A stretch of 61,130 nt of DNA, taken from positions 1 to 61,130 of the forward strand of contig JBKPHM010000058.1 of assembly GCA_046729855.1 (NCBI GenBank). The letters are read 5' to 3'. How positions within the stretch are numbered: the stretch's first letter is position 1; the number at the start of each line of letters is the position of its first letter. Positions 17,151 to 25,505 of this stretch are shown in pieces. The position numbers and the translations under genes are program-made. The notes under the pieces are model-generated. The model saw nothing but the letters and a program-made list of their open reading frames with translations, did no database searches and was not told the DNA's origin. Origin of the DNA: DATHSY01 sp046729855. GTDB lineage: Bacteria; Actinomycetota; UBA4738; HRBIN12.

Positions 17151-18095
17151 GTGGCCGGCCGGGTCCTCGTCGCAGAGCCCGTGCTCCCGCTCGATCTGGC
17201 GCGCGACCTCCTCCTCGGTCTGCCGGTGACGGTCGTACCTCACGAGGGGCCGTGGCCTGACGAGCACGTCGTCGGCGTCATCATCGCCCCCGAGACTCCG
17301 GTCAGCGCACACGATCTCGATCGCATGAGCGATCTCCGTGTCATCTCGACGTGCAGCATCGGCGTCGACCACATCGATCTCGAGGGATCGGACCGCCATG
17401 GCGTCTGGGTCTGCAACGTCCCCGACTACTGCGTCGAGGAGGTGGCCGACCACTCGATCGCGATGATCCTCGCGTTGCTCCGCGGGTTGGTAACGCTCGA
17501 TCGGAGCGTCGCGGAGGGACGGTGGGACTACCGGGCCGCCGGGCCGCTGCGGACCGCATCCGGCACACGCCTGGGGATCGTGGGGTGCGGCCGCGTCGGG
17601 CGTGCGGTGGCGGCCAGCGCGATCGCGCTCGCGTTCGAGGTTTGGGGGTCCGATCCGCTCGTGCCGGCGGAGTCACTGGCGGCCGCGGGGATCCGGCCGT
17701 CGAGCCTGGACGAGCTGCTCGCCTCATGCGGCGCGGTATCGCTGCACGCGTCGCTGACGTCGGAAACCGCGGGCCTGATCGGGCCGCGTGAGCTGGCGGC
17801 GATGCCGGATGGGGCCGTCCTCGTGAACGTCGGACGGGCCGGGCTCGTGGATCTCGATGCGCTGCTGTCGGCGCTCGACTCCGGGAAGCTGGCGGGTGCG
17901 GCGCTCGACGTGCTCCCGCGCGAGCCGCCGAGCCCGGAAGACATCCCCCGACATCCCAGGCTGATCGTCACGCCGCACGCGGCGTGGTTCAGCCCGCACG
18001 CGGAGTCGGAGGTGTGGCATCGAGGCGTGCTCGCCGTCCGTGACGTGCTCGAAGGTCGCGAGCCTCGGGACCCGGTCGTTCGCGGTCGCGCGTGA
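17151..18095 (+). CDS. D-2-hydroxyacid dehydrogenase, NAD-binding
   Basis: 314-residue D-isomer-specific 2-hydroxyacid dehydrogenase related to phosphoglycerate, glyoxylate and formate dehydrogenases. Seen are NVPDYCVEEVADHSIAM, the NAD loop GIVGCGRVGRAV, the NVGRAGLVD segment carrying the substrate Arg, the RE-containing VLPREPP and the VTPHAAW catalytic His. It reduces 2-oxoacids or oxidises D-2-hydroxyacids. The GTG start follows a -10-like box. It converges with the TetR gene, whose 3' end is 9 bp away. No ACT domain is present, so a serine-biosynthetic SerA role is less likely. Confidence 0.85.
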   Translation: MAGRVLVAEPVLPLDLARDLLLGLPVTVVPHEGPWPDEHVVGVIIAPETPVSAHDLDRMSDLRVISTCSIGVDHIDLEGSDRHGVWVCNVPDYCVEEVADHSIAMILALLRGLVTLDRSVAEGRWDYRAAGPLRTASGTRLGIVGCGRVGRAVAASAIALAFEVWGSDPLVPAESLAAAGIRPSSLDELLASCGAVSLHASLTSETAGLIGPRELAAMPDGAVLVNVGRAGLVDLDALLSALDSGKLAGAALDVLPREPPSPEDIPRHPRLIVTPHAAWFSPHAESEVWHRGVLAVRDVLEGREPRDPVVRGRA

Positions 18096-18104
18096 CGGGC
18101 GGAC

Positions 18105-18734
18105 TCAGGCCGTCGCAGGCTCGAGCTCGAAGCCCAGTTCGCGAGAGGCGACCTCCATGCACGCCCGGTGCATCCGCTGGGGGCTCACCTGGCTGTCGTT
18201 CATGATCACCTGGATCGCGAGGCCGTCGATGAGCGACCCGATCCGCAGCGCGAGCTCGTCGGCGTCTCCGGCCTCGAACTCGCCCGAGGACTGTCCCGCA
18301 CGGATGATGTCGGCGATCGATTGGCGCCACCGCTGGTCGAGGATCTCGCGGTCCTTCGCCATCTGGGGATCGCGCAGCGCGCGCACCCACACCTCGATCC
18401 ACAGCGCCCACTCGTCGAGGCGGCCGAACTCGGGCAGGTACCCCGGCACCGACAGGTCGACGAGATGCCGGAGCTGCTCCCTCGCGCTGGGGATCCGGCG
18501 GATCTCGCGCGACGTCCGGAGGTAGAACTGGTCGTTCGCGTACGTCAACGCTTCGGAGAGCAGCCGGTCCTTCGACTCGAAGTAGTAGAGGATGAGTCCC
18601 GGCGAAACCCCGGCGGCGTCCGCGACATCGGAGATCCGGGTCTCGGCGAGACCCCGCTCGGTGATCACGTGCGCCGCGGCATCCAGGATCTCCTGGTGCC
18701 GGTCCTTCGTCGACTTGGGCCGCACCGCCGCCAC
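18105..18734 (-). CDS. TetR-family transcriptional regulator
   Basis: 209-residue repressor-type regulator. The N-terminal helix-turn-helix reads HQEILDAAAHVI, then ISDVADAAGVSPGLILYYFESKDRLLSEAL. The rest is a ligand-binding helical domain with a LALRIGSLIDGLAIQVIM-like helix. GTG 18734 is chosen over the upstream ATG 18773 because AAAGGAG precedes it closely and the extra 13 residues look like untranslated leader. The gene has a strong promoter (TTGACA-N16-TAATGT) with a TGAAC-N4-GTTCA palindrome at the transcription start, indicating autoregulation. The probable ligand is an acyl-CoA or a pathway intermediate, by analogy only. Confidence 0.9.
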   Translation of the reverse strand: MAAVRPKSTKDRHQEILDAAAHVITERGLAETRISDVADAAGVSPGLILYYFESKDRLLSEALTYANDQFYLRTSREIRRIPSAREQLRHLVDLSVPGYLPEFGRLDEWALWIEVWVRALRDPQMAKDREILDQRWRQSIADIIRAGQSSGEFEAGDADELALRIGSLIDGLAIQVIMNDSQVSPQRMHRACMEVASRELGFELEPATA

Positions 18735-18754
18735 CGCCGCTCCTTTCGCGTTCC

Positions 18755-18765
18755 GAACGCCGTTC
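18755..18765. repeat. short inverted repeat GAAC-N3-GTTC in the TetR leader
   Basis: GAACGCCGTTC lies between the TetR promoter and its GTG start. It resembles the operator half-sites but has a three-base spacer instead of four, so it may be an auxiliary or degenerate site. Confidence 0.35.
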
Positions 18766-18792
18766 AGGCGCATCCCGTCGCGGGTACCCGAT

Positions 18793-18838
18793 TGAACGGG
18801 TGTTCAGCGCACATTACCCGGTTTGCCTGCGGTGTCAA
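18793..18838 (-). promoter_or_regulatory. TetR gene promoter with overlapping operator
   Basis: On the - strand, TTGACA (18838-18833) and TAATGT (18816-18811) are separated by 16 bases, the best promoter in the window. The palindrome TGAACGGGTGTTCA at 18793-18806 covers the expected start of transcription. This is the arrangement of an autorepressed TetR gene. Confidence 0.7.
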
Positions 18839-18859
18839 CGTCGCCGCGCCAGCCATGAA

Positions 18860-18877
18860 TTTGACCCGCGGTTCAAA
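18860..18877. promoter_or_regulatory. operator-like palindrome upstream of the PYROXD2-like gene
   Basis: TTTGACCCGCGGTTCAAA is an 18-base inverted repeat with one mismatched pair. It matches the TGAAC-N4-GTTCA core at 9 of 10 positions and lies 48 bp before the ATG at 18925. TTGACC inside it may double as a -35 element; no clear -10 follows. Confidence 0.55.
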
Positions 18878-18924
18878 GTTGCGGGAAGATGGGAGCCAAA
18901 CCGAGGTCACTGAGGGGGCGCCTG

Positions 18925-20547
18925 ATGAGCAGCAACATCTACGACGCGATCGTGATCGGTGGCGGCCACAACGGGCTCGTCGCCGGCGCGTACTTCGCGC
19001 GCGCGGGAGCCAAGACCGTCGTGCTCGAAGGCCGCAACAAGACCGGCGGCGCCGCCGACACCAGCTCGCCGTTCCCCGAGCATCCCGAGATCAACGTCAC
19101 GACCTACTCGTACGTGATGAGCCTGATGCCGCCGACGATCATCAGGGAGCTGAACCTCAAGCACCATGGCTACGACGTCACGCCGTTCGGCCCGTACTAC
19201 CAGGCGTTCCCGGACGGCACCTCGGTGAAGGTCTACGCGGATGATGCCACGAAGAGCCACGAGTCGATCTCGAAGTTCTCCAAGAGGGACGCCGAGACGA
19301 TGCCGGAGTGGGAGGCATGGCTGAAGGGCGTCGCGGACGTCCTCGGACCGCTTCTCCTCCAGGTACCGCCCAAGGTCGGCTCGATGTCGCCGTCCGACCT
19401 GCTCGACTCCCTCAGGACCGCGTGGAAAGTGCGCAAGCTCGGCGTCCGCGGCGTGGCCGACGCGACGCGGCTGTTCACGATGAGCGTCACCGACCTGCTG
19501 AGCGACTGGTTCGAATCCGACGCCGTCAAAGGCATGCTCGCGGTGAACGGCGTCATCGGCACGTGGGCCGGACCGGACTCGCCCGGGACCGCATACGTGA
19601 TGCTGCACCACTCGATCGGTGATGTCGGCGACGGGCACCTCGGATCGTGGGGGTTCCAGCAGGGCGGCATGGGGGCCGTCTCGGACGCGATCCGTCGGGC
19701 GGCCGAGTCGTTCAGCTGCGAGATCCGAACGAACGCCCGCGTCAAGAAGATCCTGACCCGGGGTGGGAGGTTCGTCGGCGTCGCGCTCGAGAGCGGCGAG
19801 GAACTCCGCGCGCCGACCGGCGTCACAGCCATCCACCCGAAGATCGCGTTCCTCGAGCTCGTCGATGGCCCGGAGCTGCCAGGCGACTTCGTGAAGGACA
19901 TCGAGCGATGGAAGACGCGCTCCGGAGTCGTCAAGATCAACGTGGCGCTGTCGGAGCTGCCGGACTTCATCGCGGACCCGGGAAAGGAGCTCCAGGACCA
20001 CCACACGGGCTCGGTCGAGCTCTGCTTCAGCACCGACTATGCGGAGCGCGCGTTTCAGGATGCGCACGCGGGCAAGCCGGCGGTCGCTCCGTTCGTCGAC
20101 GGCACGATCCCAACGACGATCGACAAGAGGCTCGCCCCGGAGGGCGTGCACGTGTTCTCGATGTTCACGCAGTGGGTGCCGCACGACTGGAGCGAGGAGC
20201 CACACCGCGACGAGCTCGAGCAGTACGCCGACCGCGTGATCGACAAGTACACGGAGCTCGCCCCCAACATGAAGGCCGCCGTGATCGACCGCCAGGTGAT
20301 CGGCCCCTACGACATGGAGCAGGAGCTCGGACTGATCGGCGGGAACATTTTCCACGGCGAGCTGTCCGTGGATCAGCTGTTCCACATGCGCCCGGCGCCC
20401 GGCTACGGGGACTACCGCACCCCGTTCAAGGGGTTGTACAACGCCAGCAGCGCCACCCATGCCGGGGGCGGCGTGAACGGCATCCCCGGCTGGCAGGCGT
20501 TCCGGCAGGCCAAGAGGGACAGGGCGCTGCCCAAGCGGAACCAGTAG
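18925..20547 (+). CDS. PYROXD2/phytoene-desaturase-like FAD oxidoreductase (paralog 1)
   Basis: 540-residue flavoprotein of the phytoene dehydrogenase/PYROXD2 group. It shows YDAIVIGGGHNGLVAGAYFARAG at the N-terminus, SSATHAGGGVNGIPGWQAF at the C-terminus, and a central GGMGAVSDAIRRAA segment. Despite automatic names, no carotenoid genes (crtB, crtE) are nearby, so a carotenoid role is unlikely; the real substrate is unknown. ATG 18925 has GAGGGGG upstream; an ATG at 18889 adds 12 residues of doubtful value. It diverges from the TetR gene and is followed after 11 bp by an acyl-CoA synthetase. A paralog is at 33182-34810. Confidence 0.82.
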   Translation: MSSNIYDAIVIGGGHNGLVAGAYFARAGAKTVVLEGRNKTGGAADTSSPFPEHPEINVTTYSYVMSLMPPTIIRELNLKHHGYDVTPFGPYYQAFPDGTSVKVYADDATKSHESISKFSKRDAETMPEWEAWLKGVADVLGPLLLQVPPKVGSMSPSDLLDSLRTAWKVRKLGVRGVADATRLFTMSVTDLLSDWFESDAVKGMLAVNGVIGTWAGPDSPGTAYVMLHHSIGDVGDGHLGSWGFQQGGMGAVSDAIRRAAESFSCEIRTNARVKKILTRGGRFVGVALESGEELRAPTGVTAIHPKIAFLELVDGPELPGDFVKDIERWKTRSGVVKINVALSELPDFIADPGKELQDHHTGSVELCFSTDYAERAFQDAHAGKPAVAPFVDGTIPTTIDKRLAPEGVHVFSMFTQWVPHDWSEEPHRDELEQYADRVIDKYTELAPNMKAAVIDRQVIGPYDMEQELGLIGGNIFHGELSVDQLFHMRPAPGYGDYRTPFKGLYNASSATHAGGGVNGIPGWQAFRQAKRDRALPKRNQ

Positions 20548-20558
20548 CGTTCCACCCC

Positions 20559-22673
20559 GTGACGCCCGCGGACGGCGTGACCGACGACGGCCGGACCGCG
20601 CTGCGAGCGATGCTCGAGGCGCGGTCGGTCGCGGTCGTCGGCGCGAGCGTCCGCGAAGGCTCGGTTGGCAACCAGAGCCTGGTCGAGCTCCGCGACGGCG
20701 GGTTCGAGGGCACGGTCTACCCGGTGAATCCGAAGTACGACGAGATCCTCGGCTGGAGGTGCTATCCCTCTGTCGCGGAGATCAGCGAGCCGATCGACCT
20801 GGTTATCCTCGCCCTCGCGAACCCGCTGCTCGAGGAACAGCTCACGGCTGCTGCCAGCGTAGGCGCGCGTTCGGCGGTGATCTTCGCGAGCTGCTACGAG
20901 GTGCCGCGCGAGGGCGTGCCGCCGCTGACCGAGCGCCTGGGGGCGATCGCGCGCGAGGCCGGCATGGCCGTGTGCGGCGGCAACTGCATGGGCTTCGCGA
21001 ACCTCTCGCGGAACGTCCGCGCCCTCGGCTTCTACGAACCCAAGCGCCTGAATCCCGGCGGGCTCGTGTTCGTCAGCCACTCAGGATCCGCGTTCTCGGC
21101 GCTGCTGCACAACGACCGCAACCTGCGGTTCGGTCTCGCGGTGTCGGCGGGGCAGGAGATGGCGACGACGGCCGCCGAGTACTTGAGGTACGCGCTGGAG
21201 CAACCCGATACGACCGCGATCGGCCTGTTCGTCGAAACAGCGCGCGATCCGGAACGATTCCAGAAGGCGCTCGGGCTTGCGCGTGATCACGACGTGCCCG
21301 TGGTCGCGCTGAAGGTGGGGCGCGAGGCCCTCACGCGCACGATGGTGTCGGCGCACTCGGGCGCGCTCGCGGGTGAGGACGGCGCGTACGAGGCACTGTT
21401 CGAGTCGTACGGCGTGCTCCGCGTCGAGAGCCTCGACGAGCTCGCCGACACGCTCGCGCTGCTCGACTCCGGCAGGCGTGCTGGGCCCGGCGGGTTGGCC
21501 GCGGTTCACGACTCTGGGGGTGAGCGTGCCTTGCTCGTCGACGCCGCCGCATCGATCGGCGTCCCGTTCGCGCAGATCTCCGACGAGACCACGAAACGCC
21601 TCGTCGAGACCCTTGAGGAGGGATTGCTGCCCGTCAACCCGCTCGACTTCTGGGGCACCGGCCGCGACGCCCCCGAGGTGATCAAGGACAGCATCCGCGC
21701 ACTGTTCGACGACCCCGACACGGCCGCGCTCGCGTTCGTCGTCGACCTCACGACCGAGGACAACCCTTCGATGGGCTACGGCTCGATGGCGAAGGAGGTG
21801 TTCCCCGAGACCGACAAGCCGTTCGCCATGCTCTCGAACTTCGCGGGCGGCATCGATCGCAGCGACGCGCAGCTCCTGTATGACGCCGGCATCCCGGTCC
21901 TGGAGGGAACGCTCACGGGCCTGGCCGCGTTCAAGCACCTCTTCGACTATCGCGACCATCGCGCGCTGCCCGCCGCCCCGATGACCCCGCCCGTTGCGTC
22001 AGAGGTCGGTGACCACTGGCGCGCGCGCCTCGCGTCCGGAGAGCCGTTCGACGAGGTCGCGGGGTTGCAGATGTTGTCCGACTACGGCGTGCCGACCGTC
22101 CGCGCCGAACGCGCGACGACCGTGAGGGAGGCGGTCGCGGCGGCCGAACGGATCGGCTTTCCCGTCGCTCTCAAGAGCGCGGTGCCAGGAATCCAGCATA
22201 AGTCCGACGCCGATGGCGTCCGGCTGGAGCTCCGGACACATGATGCCGTCGCCGAGGCGTACCGAGAGCTCGCCGCCCGGCTCGGCCGGCAGGTCACCGT
22301 CGCGAAGATGGCCCCCACCGGTGTCGAGATGGCTCTCGGCGTCGTCCGCGACGCGCAGTTCGGCCCGCTCGTCCTCGTCGCTGCCGGCGGTGTCCTGGTC
22401 GAGCTCCTGAAGGACCGTCGCCTTGGCCTGCCGCCGCTCGACGAGCCTCGCGCGATCCGCCTGATCGATCGCCTCCGGGCGCGGCCGCTCCTCGACGGCA
22501 TCCGCGGTCAGCCGCCCGCCAACGTGGCCGCGCTTGCGAACGCAGTCGTCGGCTTGTCGTGGCTCGCCCACGACCTCGGCGGTCACGTCGAAGCGCTCGA
22601 CGCGAACCCGGTGATCTGCACCCCCGTCGGTTGTGTCGCCGTCGACGCGCTGGTCATTCCCCGTTCTCGCTAG
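20559..22673 (+). CDS. NDP-forming acyl-CoA synthetase (acetate-CoA ligase family)
   Basis: About 704 residues with the fused domain order of ADP/GDP-forming acyl-CoA synthetases. First comes a CoA-binding Rossmann domain (SVAVVGASVREGSVGN at about 22-37, VYPVNPKYDEILG), then succinyl-CoA-ligase-like domains (FVSHSGSAFSALL, KVGREALTRTMVSAHSGALAGED). A C-terminal ATP-grasp domain follows (FPVALKSAVPGIQHKSDADGV and VAKMAPTGVEMALGVVRD). It converts acyl-CoA plus NDP and phosphate to acid, CoA and NTP, or the reverse. The GTG at 20559 is taken as start; GTG 20577 is equally possible and no good ribosome site is seen. The position suggests a CoA-thioester step in the pathway of the preceding flavoprotein. 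Confidence 0.85.
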   Translation: MTPADGVTDDGRTALRAMLEARSVAVVGASVREGSVGNQSLVELRDGGFEGTVYPVNPKYDEILGWRCYPSVAEISEPIDLVILALANPLLEEQLTAAASVGARSAVIFASCYEVPREGVPPLTERLGAIAREAGMAVCGGNCMGFANLSRNVRALGFYEPKRLNPGGLVFVSHSGSAFSALLHNDRNLRFGLAVSAGQEMATTAAEYLRYALEQPDTTAIGLFVETARDPERFQKALGLARDHDVPVVALKVGREALTRTMVSAHSGALAGEDGAYEALFESYGVLRVESLDELADTLALLDSGRRAGPGGLAAVHDSGGERALLVDAAASIGVPFAQISDETTKRLVETLEEGLLPVNPLDFWGTGRDAPEVIKDSIRALFDDPDTAALAFVVDLTTEDNPSMGYGSMAKEVFPETDKPFAMLSNFAGGIDRSDAQLLYDAGIPVLEGTLTGLAAFKHLFDYRDHRALPAAPMTPPVASEVGDHWRARLASGEPFDEVAGLQMLSDYGVPTVRAERATTVREAVAAAERIGFPVALKSAVPGIQHKSDADGVRLELRTHDAVAEAYRELAARLGRQVTVAKMAPTGVEMALGVVRDAQFGPLVLVAAGGVLVELLKDRRLGLPPLDEPRAIRLIDRLRARPLLDGIRGQPPANVAALANAVVGLSWLAHDLGGHVEALDANPVICTPVGCVAVDALVIPRSR

Positions 22674-22676
22674 CAT
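22671..22676 (+). promoter_or_regulatory. -10 box for a leaderless transcript
   Basis: TAGCAT lies seven bases before the ATG at 22684, inside the 3' end of the upstream gene, and no ribosome-binding sequence is present. The spacing fits a leaderless mRNA. Confidence 0.45.
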
Positions 22677-22683
22677 CTCTTGC

Positions 22684-23367
22684 ATGAGCGACCAGCGCGT
22701 GAGTAACCAGCCTCCGCGCGGGCGGACCGCTGCGTTGGTCGGCGCCGGGATCTCGCTCGCATCTGGCGCGACCGGCGCGATCCTCCGGTTCGTCGGCGAG
22801 GATCCGCCGCTGCAGTGGAACGACGCCCTCGGCGCGCTCGCGCTCGGTATCGCGATCGGGCTTCCAGGCTTTCTCACGCTCGCCGCGATGAGTGAAGATC
22901 GGACCTCGCTCCTCGTCGCCGGGGCGCTGATCGCCCTGCCGCTCGCGCTCCTGTCGTTCGTGATGCTGGTCCCGCTCCTCGCAACATCGGTCCTGCTGCT
23001 CATCGGCGCCAGCCGCGGGCACGCTCGTGTGATCGGCGTCCGCTCGCTTGCCTCGATCGGTGTGGCTGTCGTGCTCGGCGCGGGCGCCTTCTTCGTGCTC
23101 TTCGCGACGGACGATCCCGTCTGCTGGGCGAAGCTCGCGAACGGGTCGACCGTGGAGCTACCTGCCGAACCGTTCGTGCACGGGAACACCATCGAGATGG
23201 GCGGCCGCGACCTCCCGGGGCAGACCGTCGAGTCCGGTTGCTCCAGCGACTCCATCACGCCCGCCGAGGCGCTCGCGTCGCTGCTCCTGTCTGCCTGCAC
23301 GATCGTCGTGCCGCCGCGCATCGGTGCGTCCGGTCGCCCCGCTGCTTCGCCGGCCGTCGTGCCCTAG
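22684..23367 (+). CDS. small integral membrane protein of unknown function
   Basis: 227-residue protein with about four hydrophobic helices (roughly residues 15-36, 49-69, 76-108 and 121-140). A C-terminal part (about 141-227) contains two cysteines and probably faces outside. No family recognised. The start at ATG 22684 is supported by the -10-like TAGCAT seven bases upstream; the frame extends 17 codons further upstream. Its stop overlaps the convergent phosphoesterase gene by 4 bp. Confidence 0.6.
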   Translation: MSDQRVSNQPPRGRTAALVGAGISLASGATGAILRFVGEDPPLQWNDALGALALGIAIGLPGFLTLAAMSEDRTSLLVAGALIALPLALLSFVMLVPLLATSVLLLIGASRGHARVIGVRSLASIGVAVVLGAGAFFVLFATDDPVCWAKLANGSTVELPAEPFVHGNTIEMGGRDLPGQTVESGCSSDSITPAEALASLLLSACTIVVPPRIGASGRPAASPAVVP

Positions 23368-24782
23368 ACGAAGTGGTCTTCGTTGGGGTTGGTGCGTGCG
23401 GGCCAGCCGGGGTAGTCCTCGCCGGGGAACTCCCATGGCGTGCCGTAGCAGTTCCCGTACCTCTCGTACGGCTGCGCGCCGCGGCGAGGGCTCTTCGAAA
23501 AATCGAAGACATGCTCGTAGTTGTGCGTCGCCTCGATCCTCTTGGTGAGGTATGGCAGGCCCCAGTTGTCCTCGATGAACTTCAGCGGTGAGGAGAACTC
23601 GCCGACCGCGTCGTCGACGTACCCCTTCTTCGCGAACGGCGACAACACCAGCGTTGGCACACGGAATCCGAGCCCGACGTCGTCGACCTGGGGCGGCCGC
23701 ACGTGGTCGTAGAAGCCGCCCCATTCGTCCCAAGTGATGAACAGCGCCGTGTGCTCCCAGCCCGGGCTGGCCATCACCGCGTTCACGACGTCGGTCAGCC
23801 AGTCGTGCGCGAAGCACGTGCTCTCCGGCGGATGATCCGATAGCTCGAACCGGGGCGTGATCCAGGTGACCGATGGGAGGAGGTCCCGTTCGATGTCTTT
23901 CAGTAGGCCGTCGACCCAGCGGATCGTGTCACCTACACGCCACAGGTCCGAGTGAAAGACGTTCGCGACCCCGTTGAGCGCGTTCCAGAAGTATCCTGCC
24001 TGACCGGGCTCGGCCGAGTAGTACGTCCACGAAACGTCGATCTCGTCGAGCTGCTCGGGCACCGTCTTGAAATCGAAGCACGCGTCGTGCTTGGTCAGGT
24101 TGCCCTCGTCGTCCTTGACGAGGACGAACACGTTCTCACCGACGGCGTCGCACCCCCAGCTCTTGAACACCTTGCCGCCCGGACGGCGTTCCACCTCGAT
24201 GTTTTCGGGGTTGTCGAGCGCGCCACCGGACTGACCGGCAACGAAGAAGAAGTGGTTCGGGTAGGAGGGGCCGCCCACCGATGCGAAGAAGTGGTCGGAC
24301 AGCACGTAATCGCGCGCCCACGCGAAGTAGTTCGGCACCGCCTGTTCCTCGAACTGTGTGTACGCCCATGGGTCGCCGAACTCCCCCACGGCGAAGCCGT
24401 CGTGCGCCCCGCCGTTCACGGCGTTCAGGTGCGCCGCACGGTCGTGCGGGAGGTCGCCCGGGAGCCAGTGCGGCGCAGGGGTGAGTGGCACCTCCTGTCC
24501 GAACTTCACGCCGACACGCGTCCCATCGGCGCCTGGGAACCGGCCGAAGAGATTGTCGAAGCTCCGGTTCTCCATCATCAGATAGATCACGCGCTTGATC
24601 GGCCACCGGGTCTCGGTCGCGGTGACCGAGACGGTCGGCGAGATCGACGAGGGAATCTTGCTGCCTCCACCGGTGCACGCGTACAGCGTCGCGCCGGCGA
24701 GACTCAGCGCGGAAGCGCGCAGGAAACTTCGGCGCGAGAGCCGCTGGTCGAGGACGTCGTGCTGGTGGTCCGGGCGCGCCAC
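23364..24782 (-). CDS. Tat-exported phospholipase C / acid-phosphatase family phosphoesterase
   Basis: 472-residue phosphoesterase-family protein. The N-terminus has a twin-arginine signal (SRRSFLRASALSLAGATL) followed by a lipobox-like LYAC, so it is probably a Tat lipoprotein outside the membrane. MMENRSFDNLFGRFPG is the family metal/substrate signature, and FITWDEWGGFYDHV is the second. Non-haemolytic phospholipases C, acid phosphatases and phosphonate or phosphocholine hydrolases belong here. It could release phosphate or choline-like head groups, which would suit the methylamine genes, but this is inference. The GTG lies nine bases after a TACCCT -10 box. Confidence 0.85.
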   Translation of the reverse strand: MARPDHQHDVLDQRLSRRSFLRASALSLAGATLYACTGGGSKIPSSISPTVSVTATETRWPIKRVIYLMMENRSFDNLFGRFPGADGTRVGVKFGQEVPLTPAPHWLPGDLPHDRAAHLNAVNGGAHDGFAVGEFGDPWAYTQFEEQAVPNYFAWARDYVLSDHFFASVGGPSYPNHFFFVAGQSGGALDNPENIEVERRPGGKVFKSWGCDAVGENVFVLVKDDEGNLTKHDACFDFKTVPEQLDEIDVSWTYYSAEPGQAGYFWNALNGVANVFHSDLWRVGDTIRWVDGLLKDIERDLLPSVTWITPRFELSDHPPESTCFAHDWLTDVVNAVMASPGWEHTALFITWDEWGGFYDHVRPPQVDDVGLGFRVPTLVLSPFAKKGYVDDAVGEFSSPLKFIEDNWGLPYLTKRIEATHNYEHVFDFSKSPRRGAQPYERYGNCYGTPWEFPGEDYPGWPARTNPNEDHFV

Positions 24783-24791
24783 GGTCGAGCG

Positions 24792-24818
24792 AGGGTAGCA
24801 GCCGGCCGGCGATATCCT
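24792..24818. promoter_or_regulatory. back-to-back divergent near-leaderless promoters
   Basis: TACCCT on the - strand (24797-24792) lies nine bases before the GTG at 24782. TATCCT on the + strand (24813-24818) lies nine bases before the GTG at 24828. Only 45 bp separate the two start codons, so the two promoters share DNA. No ribosome-binding sequence precedes either gene. Confidence 0.5.
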
Positions 24819-24827
24819 CGCGAGATC

Positions 24828-25502
24828 GTGCGTCGCAAGCTCGTCTTCCGTTCGGCCGTCGGCATCGTCCTCGCGAGCGCGTTGACGGCGTGCGACGGCG
24901 GACCTGATGTCGCGAACCCAAGCTCGGCTGCGTCCGGCCCGATCACGCCGGTCCCGACCAGCACCGCCACGCCGGTCGCGCCGCCGTCGAAGCCGGCGTC
25001 CCCGCCGCCGACGCGTGGGGAGTCGACCACTCGGTGCGTGAACGGCTGGGTCACGCCGAACGAGGGCACGCCGCAGTTCCTGCAGCCGCTCGGGATCGTC
25101 CGTCGGACCACCGGCGTCGAAGGTCCGCTCGTCGTGATGGACATGCGGTACTTCACGGGCCCCGAGTCGCCCGTGTCGGACAAGGGCTACCTGATGATCG
25201 TCGAACGCTGGTACATCCGTCTCTACGCGAAGAACGACCCCGGCTTCCAGGGGCGATTCCTCGTCGAGGCGCGCCGCTTCGGTCGCGGTCTCTCGGCGGT
25301 GGCGCCGTTCGACTCGCATGGGTTCAGGTCGCCCGACTGGATCGGGTTCCAGTTTGAGAGCAGCGACCCGGAGCGGCGCTCGTATCCGGGCCTGCCGGGC
25401 ACGTGGTCGGGCGAGCCGTACGACTTCGTTACTGGCGAGGGCGGCCATTTCGGGTTCCCCGGGTTGCCTGACACGGTGGCGGGCTGCCTCGACGGCACGT
25501 GA
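24828..25502 (+). CDS. secreted lipoprotein of unknown function
   Basis: 224-residue protein with a short lipoprotein signal ending in lipobox LTAC (about residues 19-22). A Ser/Thr/Pro-rich linker (about 30-62) follows, then a globular domain with two cysteines (RCVNGW and AGCLDGT) that may form a disulfide. No family recognised. The GTG start is placed by the Arg-Arg-Lys n-region and the -10 box nine bases upstream. It diverges from the exported phosphoesterase and may work with it at the cell surface. It ends 3 bp from the convergent cytidylyltransferase fusion. Confidence 0.65.
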   Translation: MRRKLVFRSAVGIVLASALTACDGGPDVANPSSAASGPITPVPTSTATPVAPPSKPASPPPTRGESTTRCVNGWVTPNEGTPQFLQPLGIVRRTTGVEGPLVVMDMRYFTGPESPVSDKGYLMIVERWYIRLYAKNDPGFQGRFLVEARRFGRGLSAVAPFDSHGFRSPDWIGFQFESSDPERRSYPGLPGTWSGEPYDFVTGEGGHFGFPGLPDTVAGCLDGT

Positions 25503-25505
25503 CCG

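Noticed and set aside
18925..20547. Carotenoid phytoene desaturase
   Set aside because: The FAD motif fits the superfamily, but no phytoene synthase or other crt gene is nearby and the C-terminus is of the PYROXD2-like type.
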